The position numbers and the translations under genes are program-made. This document shows, piece by piece, positions 45,554 to 54,701 of a stretch of DNA of 64,000 bases. How positions within the stretch are numbered: the first letter of the stretch is position 1; each line of letters opens with the position of its first letter. The notes beneath the pieces are model-generated. The model saw nothing but the letters and a program-made list of their open reading frames with translations. It was not told where the DNA came from and made no database searches. This DNA comes from Stutzerimonas stutzeri (GTDB lineage Bacteria; Pseudomonadota; Gammaproteobacteria; Pseudomonadales; Pseudomonadaceae), in NCBI RefSeq assembly GCF_024448895.1, contig NZ_JAMOIC010000005.1, forward strand, positions 186,001 through 250,000, written 5' to 3'.

Positions 45554-47686
45554 TCAGAAGCTGACCTGGTAACCCAGCATCAGGGTACGCCCGCGGCCGT
45601 TGAACACCCGGCCGTCCCGGGTGAGCTTGGAACCGGTGTTGGCCGCCTGCGAGTAGTAGGTTAGGTAGTCCTTGTTCATCAGGTTCTCGATACCTACGCT
45701 CACCTCGCCGACAGGCAGGCGATAGCCGACGAAAGCATCCACCAGCGTGTAACCATCGAATTCCAGGCCAGGTGTATCGAAATCGCGACTGGCGTAGTGA
45801 TTGGCCTGCAGCAGACTGTGCAGGTCATCGGTCCAGTTCGCCTGCCAGCTGACGCCGTAGCGGTCCGGGGAGATGTTTGCACCGTCCAGGTCGGTATCCA
45901 CCTTGCCGTCGCCATTGGTGTCCGAGCGACCATTGACCTGGGCATACATCAGCTTCAGCCGATGCATGTCGTTGACTTTCCAGCCGCCAGTGAACTCCAC
46001 CCCGTCGATCTCGGTGCGTTCACGGCGGATCTGGTAGACACCGCCAACGCTGTCCAGTCTCGGACCCAGATCTGCATCGGACTCGTAATAACTGATCTCC
46101 GCATCGAACGGGCCATGGTTCAAGCGGAAGCCAATTTCCCGGTTCTCGGTGACCACGGGTTGCAGGTCGAGGAAGTTGTCGACGCTGGTGCCGGGCGTGC
46201 CTATGCCTCGTAGCACGCGGCCTACGTCGGGCATGCCAAACCCTTCGGAATAGTTGGCGAATAGCTGTGCCCAGCTGGTCATCTGCCAGACCAGCCCGGC
46301 GTTGTAGAGCGTTTCCTCGAAGGTCGGGTTGCCACCCTCGACATCCACACCACCGAGCGCTGGGTTGGTCGAGGCGATAGTGCTGAAGCCGTCCACGTCC
46401 AGATCGGCGAACTCGTGGCGAGCGCCCACGAAAAGCGTCAGGTCGTCGAGCGCCCGGATCTCAGCCTGGAGAAACGGCGCGTAATTGCGAAACACGGTTT
46501 CCGGCACCCATTCGCGGTCGGTGAGGATCAGTTGCTGGCTGGTGGTGTCCTGCAACACGTCGAGACCGCCGGTCAGCATCAGATGGTTGTCGAACATGCC
46601 ATCTCGGCTGAGGGTCAGCTTGCCACCGATCTTGTCCGACTCGTTCTGCGACTGATCGAACAGCGTGCCGACAGGTGCGATACCGGCATCCTGAAAGGTC
46701 CCGTTGGTGCCGCCACCGAAGCGCCCGCGGAAGCGTTGGGTATAGAGCTGCAGGCCGAGTTCATTGCCGTAGAGATCGGCGTGCTTGTAGGACAGGCTGG
46801 TTGCGAGCACTTCGTTTTGAGGCGCCTTGCCTTGCGGGTCGCCCTTACGTGACGTTGCCGGGATCCCAGCGTCGGCATCGCCGGGAACATTGACGTATTC
46901 GTGCTCGCCCTCGACCTCGTAACGATTGACCATCAGACCGATGTTTTGATTGTCATCGAGCCAGTAACCCAGCTTGACCAGCAGATCAGTGCTGGTGGAG
47001 TCCATGACATCGCCCTGGGTGTCGTCGACACCGATCAGATCGCCGTTGGCGTCATAGAACATGCCCTGGGTCTGCCAGCTGGTGCCGACCAGGTAATCGA
47101 AATTGCCCTGGGTACCCTCGACCCGATAGTCCAGCTTGTAGCCAAGCCCTTCGGACTCGTAATCAGTCGGTGCGGTGAAGCTGACCCCCGCATGCTGACG
47201 CAGTGTCCCGCTTTCCGGGCGGCGGGTGACGTAGTTGATAATCCCGCCGGTGGCGCCGAGGCCATGTTCGGCACTGGCGCCATGGATGACCTCGATTCGC
47301 TCGACCATCGACAAATCAATGGTGTAGCCGTCTCGCTGGCTGTCCCGCAACGGCGTGGATTGCGGCACACCATCGATCAGGATCAGCGCGGAACGCCCAC
47401 GAAAGGTTTCGCCCGCGCTGCTCATCTTCTGCCGGCTTGGCGAATAGGAAGGGATAAGGTTGCTCAGCACTGCACCGTGGTCGGAGGTGATCGACAGTTG
47501 CTGCTCGATCTGCTCGCGACTGATCACAGTGATCTTCTGTGGGGTTTTACCCGCCTCACTTCTGGCGCGCGTCGCGCTTATCGTGACCGCCTCAAGCTCG
47601 GTAGCCTCATCGGCCAGCGCAGGCATCGACGTGAGTGAAAGGGTTGCGAGGGATATGGACAGACACAGACAGGTTTTGCGAAACAC
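45554..47686 (-). CDS. TonB-dependent siderophore receptor
   Basis: A 710-residue outer-membrane receptor. Signal peptide residues 1-25 (LSLTSMPALA), TonB box around LEAVTISATRARS, plug domain (~45-160: GRSALILIDGVPQSTPLRDS, MVERIEVIHGASAEHGLGA, TGGIINYVTRR), then a beta barrel ending in aromatic ...GYQVSF. The plug recalls hydroxamate/aerobactin-type receptors (IutA/RhtA group). A calcium-loop-like DTNGDGKVDTDLDG lies in a late extracellular loop (~residue 610). First gene of a four-gene operon with DUF3649, PepSY and DUF3325; a candidate Fur site precedes it. Confidence 0.92.
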   Translation of the reverse strand: MFRKTCLCLSISLATLSLTSMPALADEATELEAVTISATRARSEAGKTPQKITVISREQIEQQLSITSDHGAVLSNLIPSYSPSRQKMSSAGETFRGRSALILIDGVPQSTPLRDSQRDGYTIDLSMVERIEVIHGASAEHGLGATGGIINYVTRRPESGTLRQHAGVSFTAPTDYESEGLGYKLDYRVEGTQGNFDYLVGTSWQTQGMFYDANGDLIGVDDTQGDVMDSTSTDLLVKLGYWLDDNQNIGLMVNRYEVEGEHEYVNVPGDADAGIPATSRKGDPQGKAPQNEVLATSLSYKHADLYGNELGLQLYTQRFRGRFGGGTNGTFQDAGIAPVGTLFDQSQNESDKIGGKLTLSRDGMFDNHLMLTGGLDVLQDTTSQQLILTDREWVPETVFRNYAPFLQAEIRALDDLTLFVGARHEFADLDVDGFSTIASTNPALGGVDVEGGNPTFEETLYNAGLVWQMTSWAQLFANYSEGFGMPDVGRVLRGIGTPGTSVDNFLDLQPVVTENREIGFRLNHGPFDAEISYYESDADLGPRLDSVGGVYQIRRERTEIDGVEFTGGWKVNDMHRLKLMYAQVNGRSDTNGDGKVDTDLDGANISPDRYGVSWQANWTDDLHSLLQANHYASRDFDTPGLEFDGYTLVDAFVGYRLPVGEVSVGIENLMNKDYLTYYSQAANTGSKLTRDGRVFNGRGRTLMLGYQVSF

Positions 47687-47738
47687 GTGAAGGCTCCCGA
47701 TGTTGGTGTTTTTCGTGGGGAGCGAGACGGTAAACTAA

Positions 47739-47755
47739 ATGTAAATGACTTGCAT
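47739..47755 (-). promoter_or_regulatory. Candidate Fur box upstream of the TonB receptor
   Basis: ATGTAA-ATGAC-TTGCAT is a 17-nt quasi-palindrome (one mismatch in the arms) in an AT-rich stretch 53-69 nt before the receptor start. Spacing and AT content fit a Fur operator, though it matches the consensus only in part. Confidence 0.5.
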
Positions 47756-47824
47756 TAAGATTTTAGTGGCAGGCTAGCAGCAGCCTTAACGTTTGTTGTT
47801 TCCAGCTGATGCGATTCCGTCCCT

Positions 47825-48304
47825 TCAGCGACTGGGGCGTTGCTGCTTGCGCCACTCCCATGGAGGCTGCTGATCAGCTTTGGGCAATGACCACAAGCCC
47901 CGCCCAAGCTCGCGCGCTACTGCCTCCAGATTGAGGAGCGTTCGGTCGTCCAGATAGCCGCGGTTGGCCCAGGCGTTCCCGGTCCTGACCAGTTCCGAAT
48001 TGATCTCGCTGTCACCGACTTTGACCCGCGCCAGCGTTCGTCCCGCGTCGTCGCGGCCTTTGACCGTCAGCGTCACGGTCTTATCAAAGATGTAGTTGGC
48101 AAGCGCCTGGCGGGCCTGGGTGCCGTAAGGTTGTCTGAGCTCCGGGGTGTCGATCTCGGCAAGCTTCACCCTGACGTGCGCCCCTGTAGTGTCAAGGCAG
48201 CTGAAGGTGTCGCCGTCGGCAATGCCGGTCACGCGACAGTCGAACGATGCCGCCGATGCAGGCAGGGCTGTGATGAGCAAGGAGGTGGCTAAAGCGCGCA
48301 GCAT
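47825..48304 (-). CDS. Exported thermonuclease-like (SNase fold) nuclease
   Basis: A 159-residue protein with a signal peptide (MLRALATSLLITALPASA) and a staphylococcal-nuclease domain: VTGIADGDTFSC, VRVKLAEIDTPELRQPYGTQ (catalytic Arg and Asp), GRTLARVKV and ELVRTGNAWA. It probably degrades nucleic acid in the periplasm or outside the cell. Stand-alone gene. Confidence 0.9.
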   Translation of the reverse strand: MLRALATSLLITALPASAASFDCRVTGIADGDTFSCLDTTGAHVRVKLAEIDTPELRQPYGTQARQALANYIFDKTVTLTVKGRDDAGRTLARVKVGDSEINSELVRTGNAWANRGYLDDRTLLNLEAVARELGRGLWSLPKADQQPPWEWRKQQRPSR

Positions 48305-48481
48305 GACGGCATCCGTGCGGGTCGGGGGGCGGCGAGAGTAACAGGCCGCCTGGAGGCCGAATCGGAGCCATGTCTCATGAGCAGACCGGGTCTAGGTACA
48401 CGAATAGTGAACCGTGAACTGAGTCGGGGGCTCTTTGCCGCTGGGATTGCCGGCTCGCTGACGAGAAGAAATTTTGGACAA

Positions 48482-48503
48482 CAAAAAACCCGCACTAGGC
48501 GGG
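48482..48503 (-). terminator. Terminator downstream of tRNA-Phe
   Basis: On the minus strand GCCCGC-CTAGT-GCGGG is followed by a T-run (A-run 48483-48488 on the plus strand). It ends the tRNA-Phe transcript about 50-70 nt after the gene. The rest of 48305-48551 shows nothing more. Confidence 0.75.
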
Positions 48504-48551
48504 CTTCTTGTGGGCTTTCGGGTGGTTTTGACACCACCTGAAATGAATAGA

Positions 48552-48627
48552 TGGTGCCCAGGGACGGAATCGAACCGCCGACACGGGGATTTTCAATCCC
48601 CTGCTCTACCGACTGAGCTACCTGGGC
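48552..48627 (-). tRNA. tRNA-Phe (GAA)
   Basis: A 76-nt cloverleaf on the minus strand including an encoded CCA end. Acceptor arms GCCCAGG / CCTGGGC pair fully, the anticodon loop is TTGAAAA with GAA flanked by GGGGA/TCCCC, and the T-loop GGTTCGATTCC is standard. It lies alone between the nuclease gene and yggX. Confidence 0.97.
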
Positions 48628-48738
48628 AACGGGGCGCTATTAGACGGATTTGGCTTTTGCCTGTCAAGCGCGGCCGGGAAAATATTTAGCCAGAACGGGC
48701 GTTTAGCGTTTTCGCGACCCATTCTGGCGTTCCGCAGA

Positions 48739-48770
48739 CTGCTTCGCTCGCGCTGCTGCAGGCGAAGCAG
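48739..48770 (-). terminator. Hairpin after yggX
   Basis: CTGCTTCGC (48739-48747) pairs perfectly with GCGAAGCAG (48762-48770), 14-nt loop, just after the yggX stop. No U-run. Confidence 0.5.
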
Positions 48771-48782
48771 GTGTCGGTCCCC

Positions 48783-49055
48783 TTATTCGCTGGGCGGCAC
48801 GTAACCTTCAGCCTGGGCGTATTCCTCGCCGGATAGAAACTTGTCCATCTCGGTTTGCAGGAACTTGCGGTCTTCGGCGTTCATCATGTTCAAGCGTCGT
48901 TCGTTAATCAGCATGGTCTGATGCTTCTGCCAGTCGTCCCAGGCTTGCTTCGATACGTTGTTGTAGATGTCCTCGCCCTTGGCACCCGGATAGGGTGGGC
49001 GTTCCAGGCCTGGTAACTCTTCTTTGTATTTGCGGCAGTTCACGGTGCGGGTCAT
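48783..49055 (-). CDS. yggX: Probable Fe(2+)-trafficking protein YggX
   Basis: A 90-residue protein that starts [20 protein letters not shown], with the conserved Cys7, and has [20 protein letters not shown], both hallmarks of YggX. It protects iron-sulfur clusters such as that of MutY from oxidation. It overlaps mutY by 4 nt, the common mutY-yggX pairing. Confidence 0.96.
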   Translation of the reverse strand: MTRTVNCRKYKEELPGLERPPYPGAKGEDIYNNVSKQAWDDWQKHQTMLINERRLNMMNAEDRKFLQTEMDKFLSGEEYAQAEGYVPPSE

Positions 49056-50134
49056 GAGATCTCTCCTGCGTTCAATTCGGCGGCGGCGCGCTTGAGCAGC
49101 GTCTTCACCGGGGCGGCGAGCCCCAGTCGCGGCGGGGTGGCGAGGTTATACCAGAGCCAGTCAGCCTCGGCCACGGCGCCGGGTGGGGATTGCACTCGCA
49201 CCAGCCAGGGTTCGATTGCGAGCTGGAAATGGCTGAACGTGTGGGTCAGGCCGGGCAGCGCGCGGCGATCCTGCATCTGCAGGGAATGGCGCTGGGCGAG
49301 CGTGTCGAGTGCCGTCAGATCCTCCAGCTCGGGCAGGCTCCAGAGGCCGCCCCATAGTCCGCTAGAAGGGCGACGATAAAGCAGGATGGCGCCGTCCGGA
49401 TTGGCCAGCAGCGGCATCAGGGTGCGCTTCTGTGGCAGCGCCTTGCGGGGCTTCGGCACCGGAAACTCCGTTTCGCGGCCCAGCAGGTGGGCGCGGCAAC
49501 CTGATCGTAGCGGGCAGAGTAGACAGCTTGGCTTGCTGCGAGTGCAGAGTGTGGCGCCCAGATCCATCATCGCCTGAGTGTAGTGATTGACACGCTGCTG
49601 CGGGGTGAAGTGTTCTGCCACTTCCCATAGCTGGCGGGCCACTTTTGGCTCGCCGGGATAGCCCTGCTGCGCGACATAGCGTGCCAGTACACGTTTGACG
49701 TTGCCGTCGAGGATCGGCGCGCGCAGGCCCATGCTCAGGCTGGCAATGGCACCAGCGGTAGAACGACCGATACCGGGAAGCTCGGCGAGCTGCTCGACGC
49801 AACGTGGAAATTCGCCGCCGTGCTCGGAGACGACTTGTTTGGCGGTTTTGTGCAGGTTACGGGCGCGGCTGTAGTAACCGAGGCCGGTCCACAGGTGCAG
49901 CACCTCGTCTTCATCGGCGTCGGCCAGGGCCTGGACCGTGGGAAGCGCGTCCATGAACCGGTCGAAGTAGCCCAGCACGGTGCTGACCTGCGTCTGTTGC
50001 AGCATGATCTCCGATACCCAGACTCGGTATGGCGTAATGCGCTGCTGCCACGGCAGATCCTTGCGGCCGTGGCGGTGATACCAGTCCAGCACGGCGGTGC
50101 CGAACTGCTCGGGGCTCAAGGGCTCTGCGATCAT
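49052..50134 (-). CDS. mutY: Adenine DNA glycosylase MutY
   Basis: A 360-residue repair enzyme that removes adenine mispaired with 8-oxoguanine. [14 protein letters not shown] carries the catalytic Glu, [16 protein letters not shown] is the helix-hairpin-helix and [13 protein letters not shown] contains the catalytic Asp. The 4Fe-4S ligands are [17 protein letters not shown] (C-x6-C-x2-C-x5-C). A C-terminal Nudix-like domain (~230-350) recognises 8-oxoG. Overlaps asmA by 4 nt. Confidence 0.97.
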   Translation of the reverse strand: MIAEPLSPEQFGTAVLDWYHRHGRKDLPWQQRITPYRVWVSEIMLQQTQVSTVLGYFDRFMDALPTVQALADADEDEVLHLWTGLGYYSRARNLHKTAKQVVSEHGGEFPRCVEQLAELPGIGRSTAGAIASLSMGLRAPILDGNVKRVLARYVAQQGYPGEPKVARQLWEVAEHFTPQQRVNHYTQAMMDLGATLCTRSKPSCLLCPLRSGCRAHLLGRETEFPVPKPRKALPQKRTLMPLLANPDGAILLYRRPSSGLWGGLWSLPELEDLTALDTLAQRHSLQMQDRRALPGLTHTFSHFQLAIEPWLVRVQSPPGAVAEADWLWYNLATPPRLGLAAPVKTLLKRAAAELNAGEIS

Positions 50135-52350
50135 CGATTGAACAAGCCTTTGAGGGCATCCTTGAGTTCCGGACTGACTTTGTCGCCGAGCTTCTCTTCG
50201 ATGGTCTTGTTGAGCTTGTCGCCGGCCAATCTGGCGGCGATTTTGCCAAGGCGATCATTGTCGAAGCGGCACGCCTTGGCGCCTAGTTCCAGCGGCCCTC
50301 GGCAGCGCAGCGGCCATTCGATGCCGACGTAGCGCTCATTGACCTCGCAGGCCGGGTCGGGCATTTCACCCTTGTCGCCCTCGACCAGGATGCCGATGCC
50401 ATAGTCCATGCCCAGCACGCGCAGGTCCACGTCGCCATCGCCTTTTACCGTAAGCCCGGGAATGCTGGCCCGCAGGTCCGGATTGCTGGCCACGCCGTTA
50501 CGCAGCGTGAGATTGCCTTTCAGCTCGCGGAACGGCGTGTCCTTGCTGCGTGGGTCGCTGGCCAGCGGTTTGCGGTTGAGGGTCGAAATCGCGCGACAAA
50601 GCTGCTGTTCGAGGTTTGCATCGACCAGGATGCCATTGTCGATGATGAAGCCGATCTTGCCGTTGAGGTTGTCGATCCAGGCCTTCTCGCTATTGCCCTG
50701 GGTCTGGATGTCGCTGTCCAGATTGATCAGGCCCTTGATCACTTCTTTCTCGCCCTGGCTTCGCAGAAGACGCTCGATCGGGACGCGTACCAGGCGGGTC
50801 TGTGCGGTCACGAGGGGTACCTGTGGACGGATATCGAGGCTGGCCGAGGCTTCGAGACGACCGTTATAGAGACCACTGCGCAGCTCCTCCAGCGTCAGCA
50901 GGCCACCCGCCGAACGCGCTCGAAGGGCGAAGTTCTCGAGCGGTAGCTTCATGGCGGTGAAGTTGCCGATATCCAGTTTGATCCGGGTATCCAGGCCACG
51001 CAGCGTATTGATCGGCAGGACGGACGCATCGCTCCAGGCGTGCTGGGTCGGTTTGTCCGGCAGAGGTGTGGTGCCGCTACCGATCACGGCCGCTTCGGTG
51101 GCGCTCACTTCACTCTGGCGGGCGGCGCCGGCAGCCGTTTCCTTTTCTGGCGGCGGCAGATAACGGTCGAGATCCAGCCGGTCGCCCTTGAGGTCGACAC
51201 GCAATGCCTGCTTGGCGAAATCGCTGACCGCGACGTTGCCGGTGAAGGTGCTGCCATCTAACTTCAGGTTGAGTTCTTCGAAAGTCAGGCTGGTCGAGGT
51301 ACCGGCGAGTCGGGTAACCAGCTCGGCCTTGTTGAGAGCGGTGCCGTCAGCCATGGGCGGCAGTTGCTGGCCAATGCTCTCGAGGAACTCACGCAGGTTG
51401 AGTTCGGCAATGGACAGGGTGCCGGCGATTTTCGGCTGGTCCTGCAGGTTGCGCACCTTCAGCTCGCCCAGGCCACGCAGGTGATTGGCGGTGAATTTCA
51501 GGCTGGTCCACTCGGCGACGTCGGCTGCCAGGTCTGCGAGAAGCTGGCCCTGGGCGCTGAAGGAGAGCGTCTTGCCCTGCAGCCGCTCCCCGGACGCTTC
51601 GCCGCTCAACCGCAGGTCTTCTAGCTGGTAGCGTTTGAGTTTGGTATCGAAGCGCAGTGCGCCCTGAAGCTCGGTGCGCGCTCGCATTACCGGCTTGTTG
51701 CTGCCAAAGAAAGCGTTGAGCTTGAGCGGGATGGACGTGGCTTCGCGAATGGCGCCTGTGGTCAGCTCGATGCCCTCGGCACTGAATTGTTGACCGCTCT
51801 TAGCATCGTGATAGGCAATGCGTGCATCGCTGATGGTCAGGCTGTCGATATCGAGTTGCACAGGGCGCCTGGACTTGTCGGGCTTCTGCTCGTCAGCTGG
51901 AGCCTGATCCGCTGGCGGCTTGTCGCCGGGCTGCGCTTCACTGGTCGCCGGTTGGCCGACACCTTCCCAGTTGCCTTGGCCATTCTCGTCACGCGCCAAC
52001 ATCAGATTCAGGCCGTTGAGGGTGATGTCGCTCATTTGCACTTCACGGCTCAGCAGCGGCATGACCCGTACTGACAGGCCGAGCATGCGCAGGTCGGCGA
52101 AAGGCTGCTGCGGGGTGCGCACGCTGGCCAGGGTGGTGTCGTGCAGCTCCAGGCCGAGCCATGGGAACAGGCTCCAGCCGATATCGCCGGCAATATTCAG
52201 CTCGAGACCGGCCTTGTCGCGGGCAAGCGCGCGGATTTCGTCCTTGTAGTCATTGGGATCGAACAGATGGGTCAGGGCAAAGCCCAATGCGACGATGAGC
52301 AGCAGCAACCCGAGGATTACCAGGCCCAGGATTTTGCCGAGCGCTTTCAT
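50131..52350 (-). CDS. asmA: AsmA-family protein
   Basis: A 739-residue envelope protein anchored by an N-terminal helix (LGLVILGLLLLIVALGFALT). N-terminal AsmA domain (PNDYKDEIRALARDKAGLEL; ISDITLNGLNLML-like) and C-terminal AsmA_2 region (~560-700, LNGKIGFIIDNGILVDANLE; GDGDVDLRVLGMDYGI). A proline/aspartate-rich low-complexity stretch (GDKPPADQAPADEQKPDKSR) lies near residues 140-160. AsmA proteins affect outer-membrane assembly and lipid transport. First gene of asmA-mutY-yggX. Confidence 0.9.
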   Translation of the reverse strand: MKALGKILGLVILGLLLLIVALGFALTHLFDPNDYKDEIRALARDKAGLELNIAGDIGWSLFPWLGLELHDTTLASVRTPQQPFADLRMLGLSVRVMPLLSREVQMSDITLNGLNLMLARDENGQGNWEGVGQPATSEAQPGDKPPADQAPADEQKPDKSRRPVQLDIDSLTISDARIAYHDAKSGQQFSAEGIELTTGAIREATSIPLKLNAFFGSNKPVMRARTELQGALRFDTKLKRYQLEDLRLSGEASGERLQGKTLSFSAQGQLLADLAADVAEWTSLKFTANHLRGLGELKVRNLQDQPKIAGTLSIAELNLREFLESIGQQLPPMADGTALNKAELVTRLAGTSTSLTFEELNLKLDGSTFTGNVAVSDFAKQALRVDLKGDRLDLDRYLPPPEKETAAGAARQSEVSATEAAVIGSGTTPLPDKPTQHAWSDASVLPINTLRGLDTRIKLDIGNFTAMKLPLENFALRARSAGGLLTLEELRSGLYNGRLEASASLDIRPQVPLVTAQTRLVRVPIERLLRSQGEKEVIKGLINLDSDIQTQGNSEKAWIDNLNGKIGFIIDNGILVDANLEQQLCRAISTLNRKPLASDPRSKDTPFRELKGNLTLRNGVASNPDLRASIPGLTVKGDGDVDLRVLGMDYGIGILVEGDKGEMPDPACEVNERYVGIEWPLRCRGPLELGAKACRFDNDRLGKIAARLAGDKLNKTIEEKLGDKVSPELKDALKGLFNR

Positions 52351-52494
52351 GAACAGGTCCTTTGTGTTTGGCGTGTCAAAAGCAGCGAGTATAGCGCCCC
52401 GAACAGGTGGCTTTCGCCGCAGCGGATGTTGGAGTAGCTACCTGGGCTCGGGTTCCGAGCCCGGCGCCAATGCAGCCCGGGCCGGCACCATGAG

Positions 52495-52893
52495 CTACAG
52501 AGGGTCTAGTGGCAGGTGTGCCCGCGCGGCCAGCGCCTGTGCCTCGAGATGGTCGCGTGGTGCGGCGAGATGCAGCTCCACTCCCGCTTCGCCAGCCAGA
52601 CGCAGGCTTTCTTCGAGGATGCGTTTGCCGACGCCGCGGCGGCGGGTGATCTTGCGTACGCACAGGTGCGATAGCCGCCAGTGGGGCGTGGTGCGTTGCA
52701 GCAGGCCGGCGCCCAGCAGCCGATCATTGAAGCGACCGGCGATCAGGCTTTGATCGGCCAGTCCCGCCTCGATCAGCGCTGCTGCGTCGGTGTGAGGCGC
52801 CAGCAGCCATGCCGGAGCGTCGGCAAATATCTTCGCCAGATCGATTCGATCCTGCTGACTAGGCTCGGTTACGGTTTCGACGAATACGGGCAT
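52495..52893 (-). CDS. PanZ/PanM-like GNAT acetyltransferase (acetyl-CoA sensor)
   Basis: A 132-residue GNAT protein. EPSQQDRIDLAKIF, IAGRFNDRLLGAGLL and LCVRKITRRRGVGKRIL resemble E. coli PanZ/PanM, which binds acetyl-CoA and triggers maturation and feedback control of aspartate decarboxylase (PanD). The acetyl-CoA loop RRRGVG is intact. It is divergent from the his genes (gap 52894-53173). Whether this host's PanD is a target is not known from the window. Confidence 0.75.
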   Translation of the reverse strand: MPVFVETVTEPSQQDRIDLAKIFADAPAWLLAPHTDAAALIEAGLADQSLIAGRFNDRLLGAGLLQRTTPHWRLSHLCVRKITRRRGVGKRILEESLRLAGEAGVELHLAAPRDHLEAQALAARAHLPLDPL

Positions 52894-53130
52894 GCTGACC
52901 TGGCGTGCTGGCGTGTTGATCGGGCAAGCATAACCGCGCTGGCTTGTCCGCGCACGGTGAAGCCCACGCGGGCCGGTATGACCGATAGCCTCTGCTTTGC
53001 AGGCGCGGAGGCACCGCTATTCGGGCTACGGATGCCACACTGCTTTAGCAGCAACGTAGTAAACGTCGGTTTCAGTTACTCCCATAAGGTCAGGCAGCGC
53101 GCTGCGTATCACGGTCAGTGGGTTTGGGCC

Positions 53131-53136
53131 TATAAT
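53131..53136 (+). promoter_or_regulatory. -10 element (TATAAT) upstream of hisB
   Basis: A perfect TATAAT lies 38-43 nt before the hisB start. The expected -35 position is poor, so an activator or extended -10 might be needed. The remaining part of the gap 52894-53130 shows no gene. Confidence 0.45.
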
Positions 53137-53173
53137 GCGGCTCTTTTTCGCCCCACGATCAGCGGAGCTGTTG

Positions 53174-53767
53174 ATGTCCGAACGTACGGCTTGCGTAGAG
53201 CGCAACACCCTGGAAACCCAGGTAAAGGCCACCATCAACCTGGACGGCACCGGCAAGAGCCGCTTCGCCATCGGCGTGCCTTTTCTCGAGCACATGCTCG
53301 ACCAGATCGCCCGTCACGGGCTGATTGATCTTGACATCGAATGCCAGGGCGATCTGCACATCGACGATCACCACACCGTGGAAGATGTAGGCATCACCCT
53401 TGGCCAGGCATTTGCCAAGGCTGTTGGCGACAAGAAGGGCATGACCCGTTACGGGCATTCCTACGTGCCGCTTGATGAGGCGCTGTCGCGGGTCGTCATC
53501 GACTTTTCCGGGCGTCCGGGGCTGCAGATGCATGTTCCCTACACCCGCGCCACGGTTGGCGGCTTCGATGTCGATCTGTTTCAGGAATTCTTCCAGGGCT
53601 TCGTCAACCACGCTCTGGTCACCCTGCACATCGATAACCTTCGCGGGCACAACACCCATCACCAGATCGAAACCGTGTTCAAGGCCTTCGGCCGCGCCCT
53701 GCGCATGGCGGTGACGCTGGACGAGCGTATGGCCGGACAGATGCCTTCGACCAAGGGTTGCCTGTAA
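53174..53767 (+). CDS. hisB: Imidazoleglycerol-phosphate dehydratase
   Basis: A 197-residue monofunctional HisB (no phosphatase half). The metal-binding motifs [27 protein letters not shown] and [16 protein letters not shown] are complete. It performs the sixth step of histidine synthesis. ATG 53174 follows GCGGAG; hisH begins at the last base of its stop. Confidence 0.96.
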   Translation: MSERTACVERNTLETQVKATINLDGTGKSRFAIGVPFLEHMLDQIARHGLIDLDIECQGDLHIDDHHTVEDVGITLGQAFAKAVGDKKGMTRYGHSYVPLDEALSRVVIDFSGRPGLQMHVPYTRATVGGFDVDLFQEFFQGFVNHALVTLHIDNLRGHNTHHQIETVFKAFGRALRMAVTLDERMAGQMPSTKGCL

Positions 53768-54405
53768 TGCAGACCGTTGCAGTCATTGATTACGGCATGG
53801 GCAACCTGCACTCGGTTGCCAAGGCGCTTGAGCATGTTGGCGCCGGTCGGGTGCTGATCACCAGCGATGCGCAGGTGATACGCGAGGCGGATCGCGTGGT
53901 GTTTCCCGGTGTGGGTGCAATTCGTGATTGCATGGCCGAGATCCGCCGGCTGGGCTTTGATGAGCTGGTCCGTGAGGTCAGCGTCGATCGGCCGTTTCTC
54001 GGCATCTGCGTAGGGATGCAGGCGCTGATGGAGCGCAGCGAGGAGAACGGTGGCGTCGATTGCATCGGTATGTTTCCCGGTCAGGTACGTTTCTTCGGTA
54101 AGGATCTGAAAGAAGCCGACGAACGCCTGAAGGTGCCACATATGGGCTGGAACGAAATGGAGCAGGCGATTGCTCATCCGCTCTGGCACAACATTCCTGC
54201 CGACGGGCGCTTCTATTTCGTCCACAGTTATTACATCGAGGCCGGCAACCCGCGGCAGGTAGTGGGTCGCGGCCATTACGGCAAGGATTTCGCTGCAGCA
54301 CTGGCCGACGGCTCTCGCTTCGCCGTGCAGTTCCACCCGGAAAAAAGCCATACCCATGGCTTGCAGCTGCTGCAGAATTTTGCCGCCTGGGACGGGCGCT
54401 GGTAA
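53767..54405 (+). CDS. hisH: Imidazole glycerol phosphate synthase, glutaminase subunit
   Basis: A 212-residue class I glutamine amidotransferase that supplies ammonia to HisF. The nucleophile Cys81 is in GICVGMQAL; the catalytic His and Glu are in QFHPEKSH near the C-terminus. Overlaps hisB by 1 nt and the next gene by 1 nt (TAATG in both cases). Confidence 0.96.
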   Translation: MQTVAVIDYGMGNLHSVAKALEHVGAGRVLITSDAQVIREADRVVFPGVGAIRDCMAEIRRLGFDELVREVSVDRPFLGICVGMQALMERSEENGGVDCIGMFPGQVRFFGKDLKEADERLKVPHMGWNEMEQAIAHPLWHNIPADGRFYFVHSYYIEAGNPRQVVGRGHYGKDFAAALADGSRFAVQFHPEKSHTHGLQLLQNFAAWDGRW

Positions 54406-54665
54406 TGAGCCGGGCGAAACTCAAGCCGCCGGTCCTGGTGCTGGACACCGCCCAGGAGCAGGCTGCGCAGCAGATCATCAAACGCTTTCTGGAAGATCGC
54501 TTCGAACTGGAGCTCGGCTCATTCGAGGCTCAGGAAGTGCTCGATCTGTTCGCCCGTGACATTGCTCCGCTGTATTACAACAAGGCGATTTTCGACGTGC
54601 AGACGCACCTGAAAGAAAGGTTCGAGAGCATCGAAAGCGACTTGTGGGCACTCGAGAAGAGCTGA
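54405..54665 (+). CDS. DUF2164 protein embedded in the his operon
   Basis: An 86-residue soluble protein of the DUF2164 family, with IIKRFLEDRFELELGSFEAQ and RDIAPLYYNKAIFDVQTHLK as conserved stretches. No catalytic motif is evident; it is likely mostly helical. Its ATG overlaps the hisH stop (TAATG) and hisA follows after 36 nt, so it is expressed with the his genes. Function unknown. Confidence 0.87.
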   Translation: MSRAKLKPPVLVLDTAQEQAAQQIIKRFLEDRFELELGSFEAQEVLDLFARDIAPLYYNKAIFDVQTHLKERFESIESDLWALEKS

Positions 54666-54701
54666 CCTTAACCAATCCCCTGATTTAGACAGGTTCAAGC
54701 C

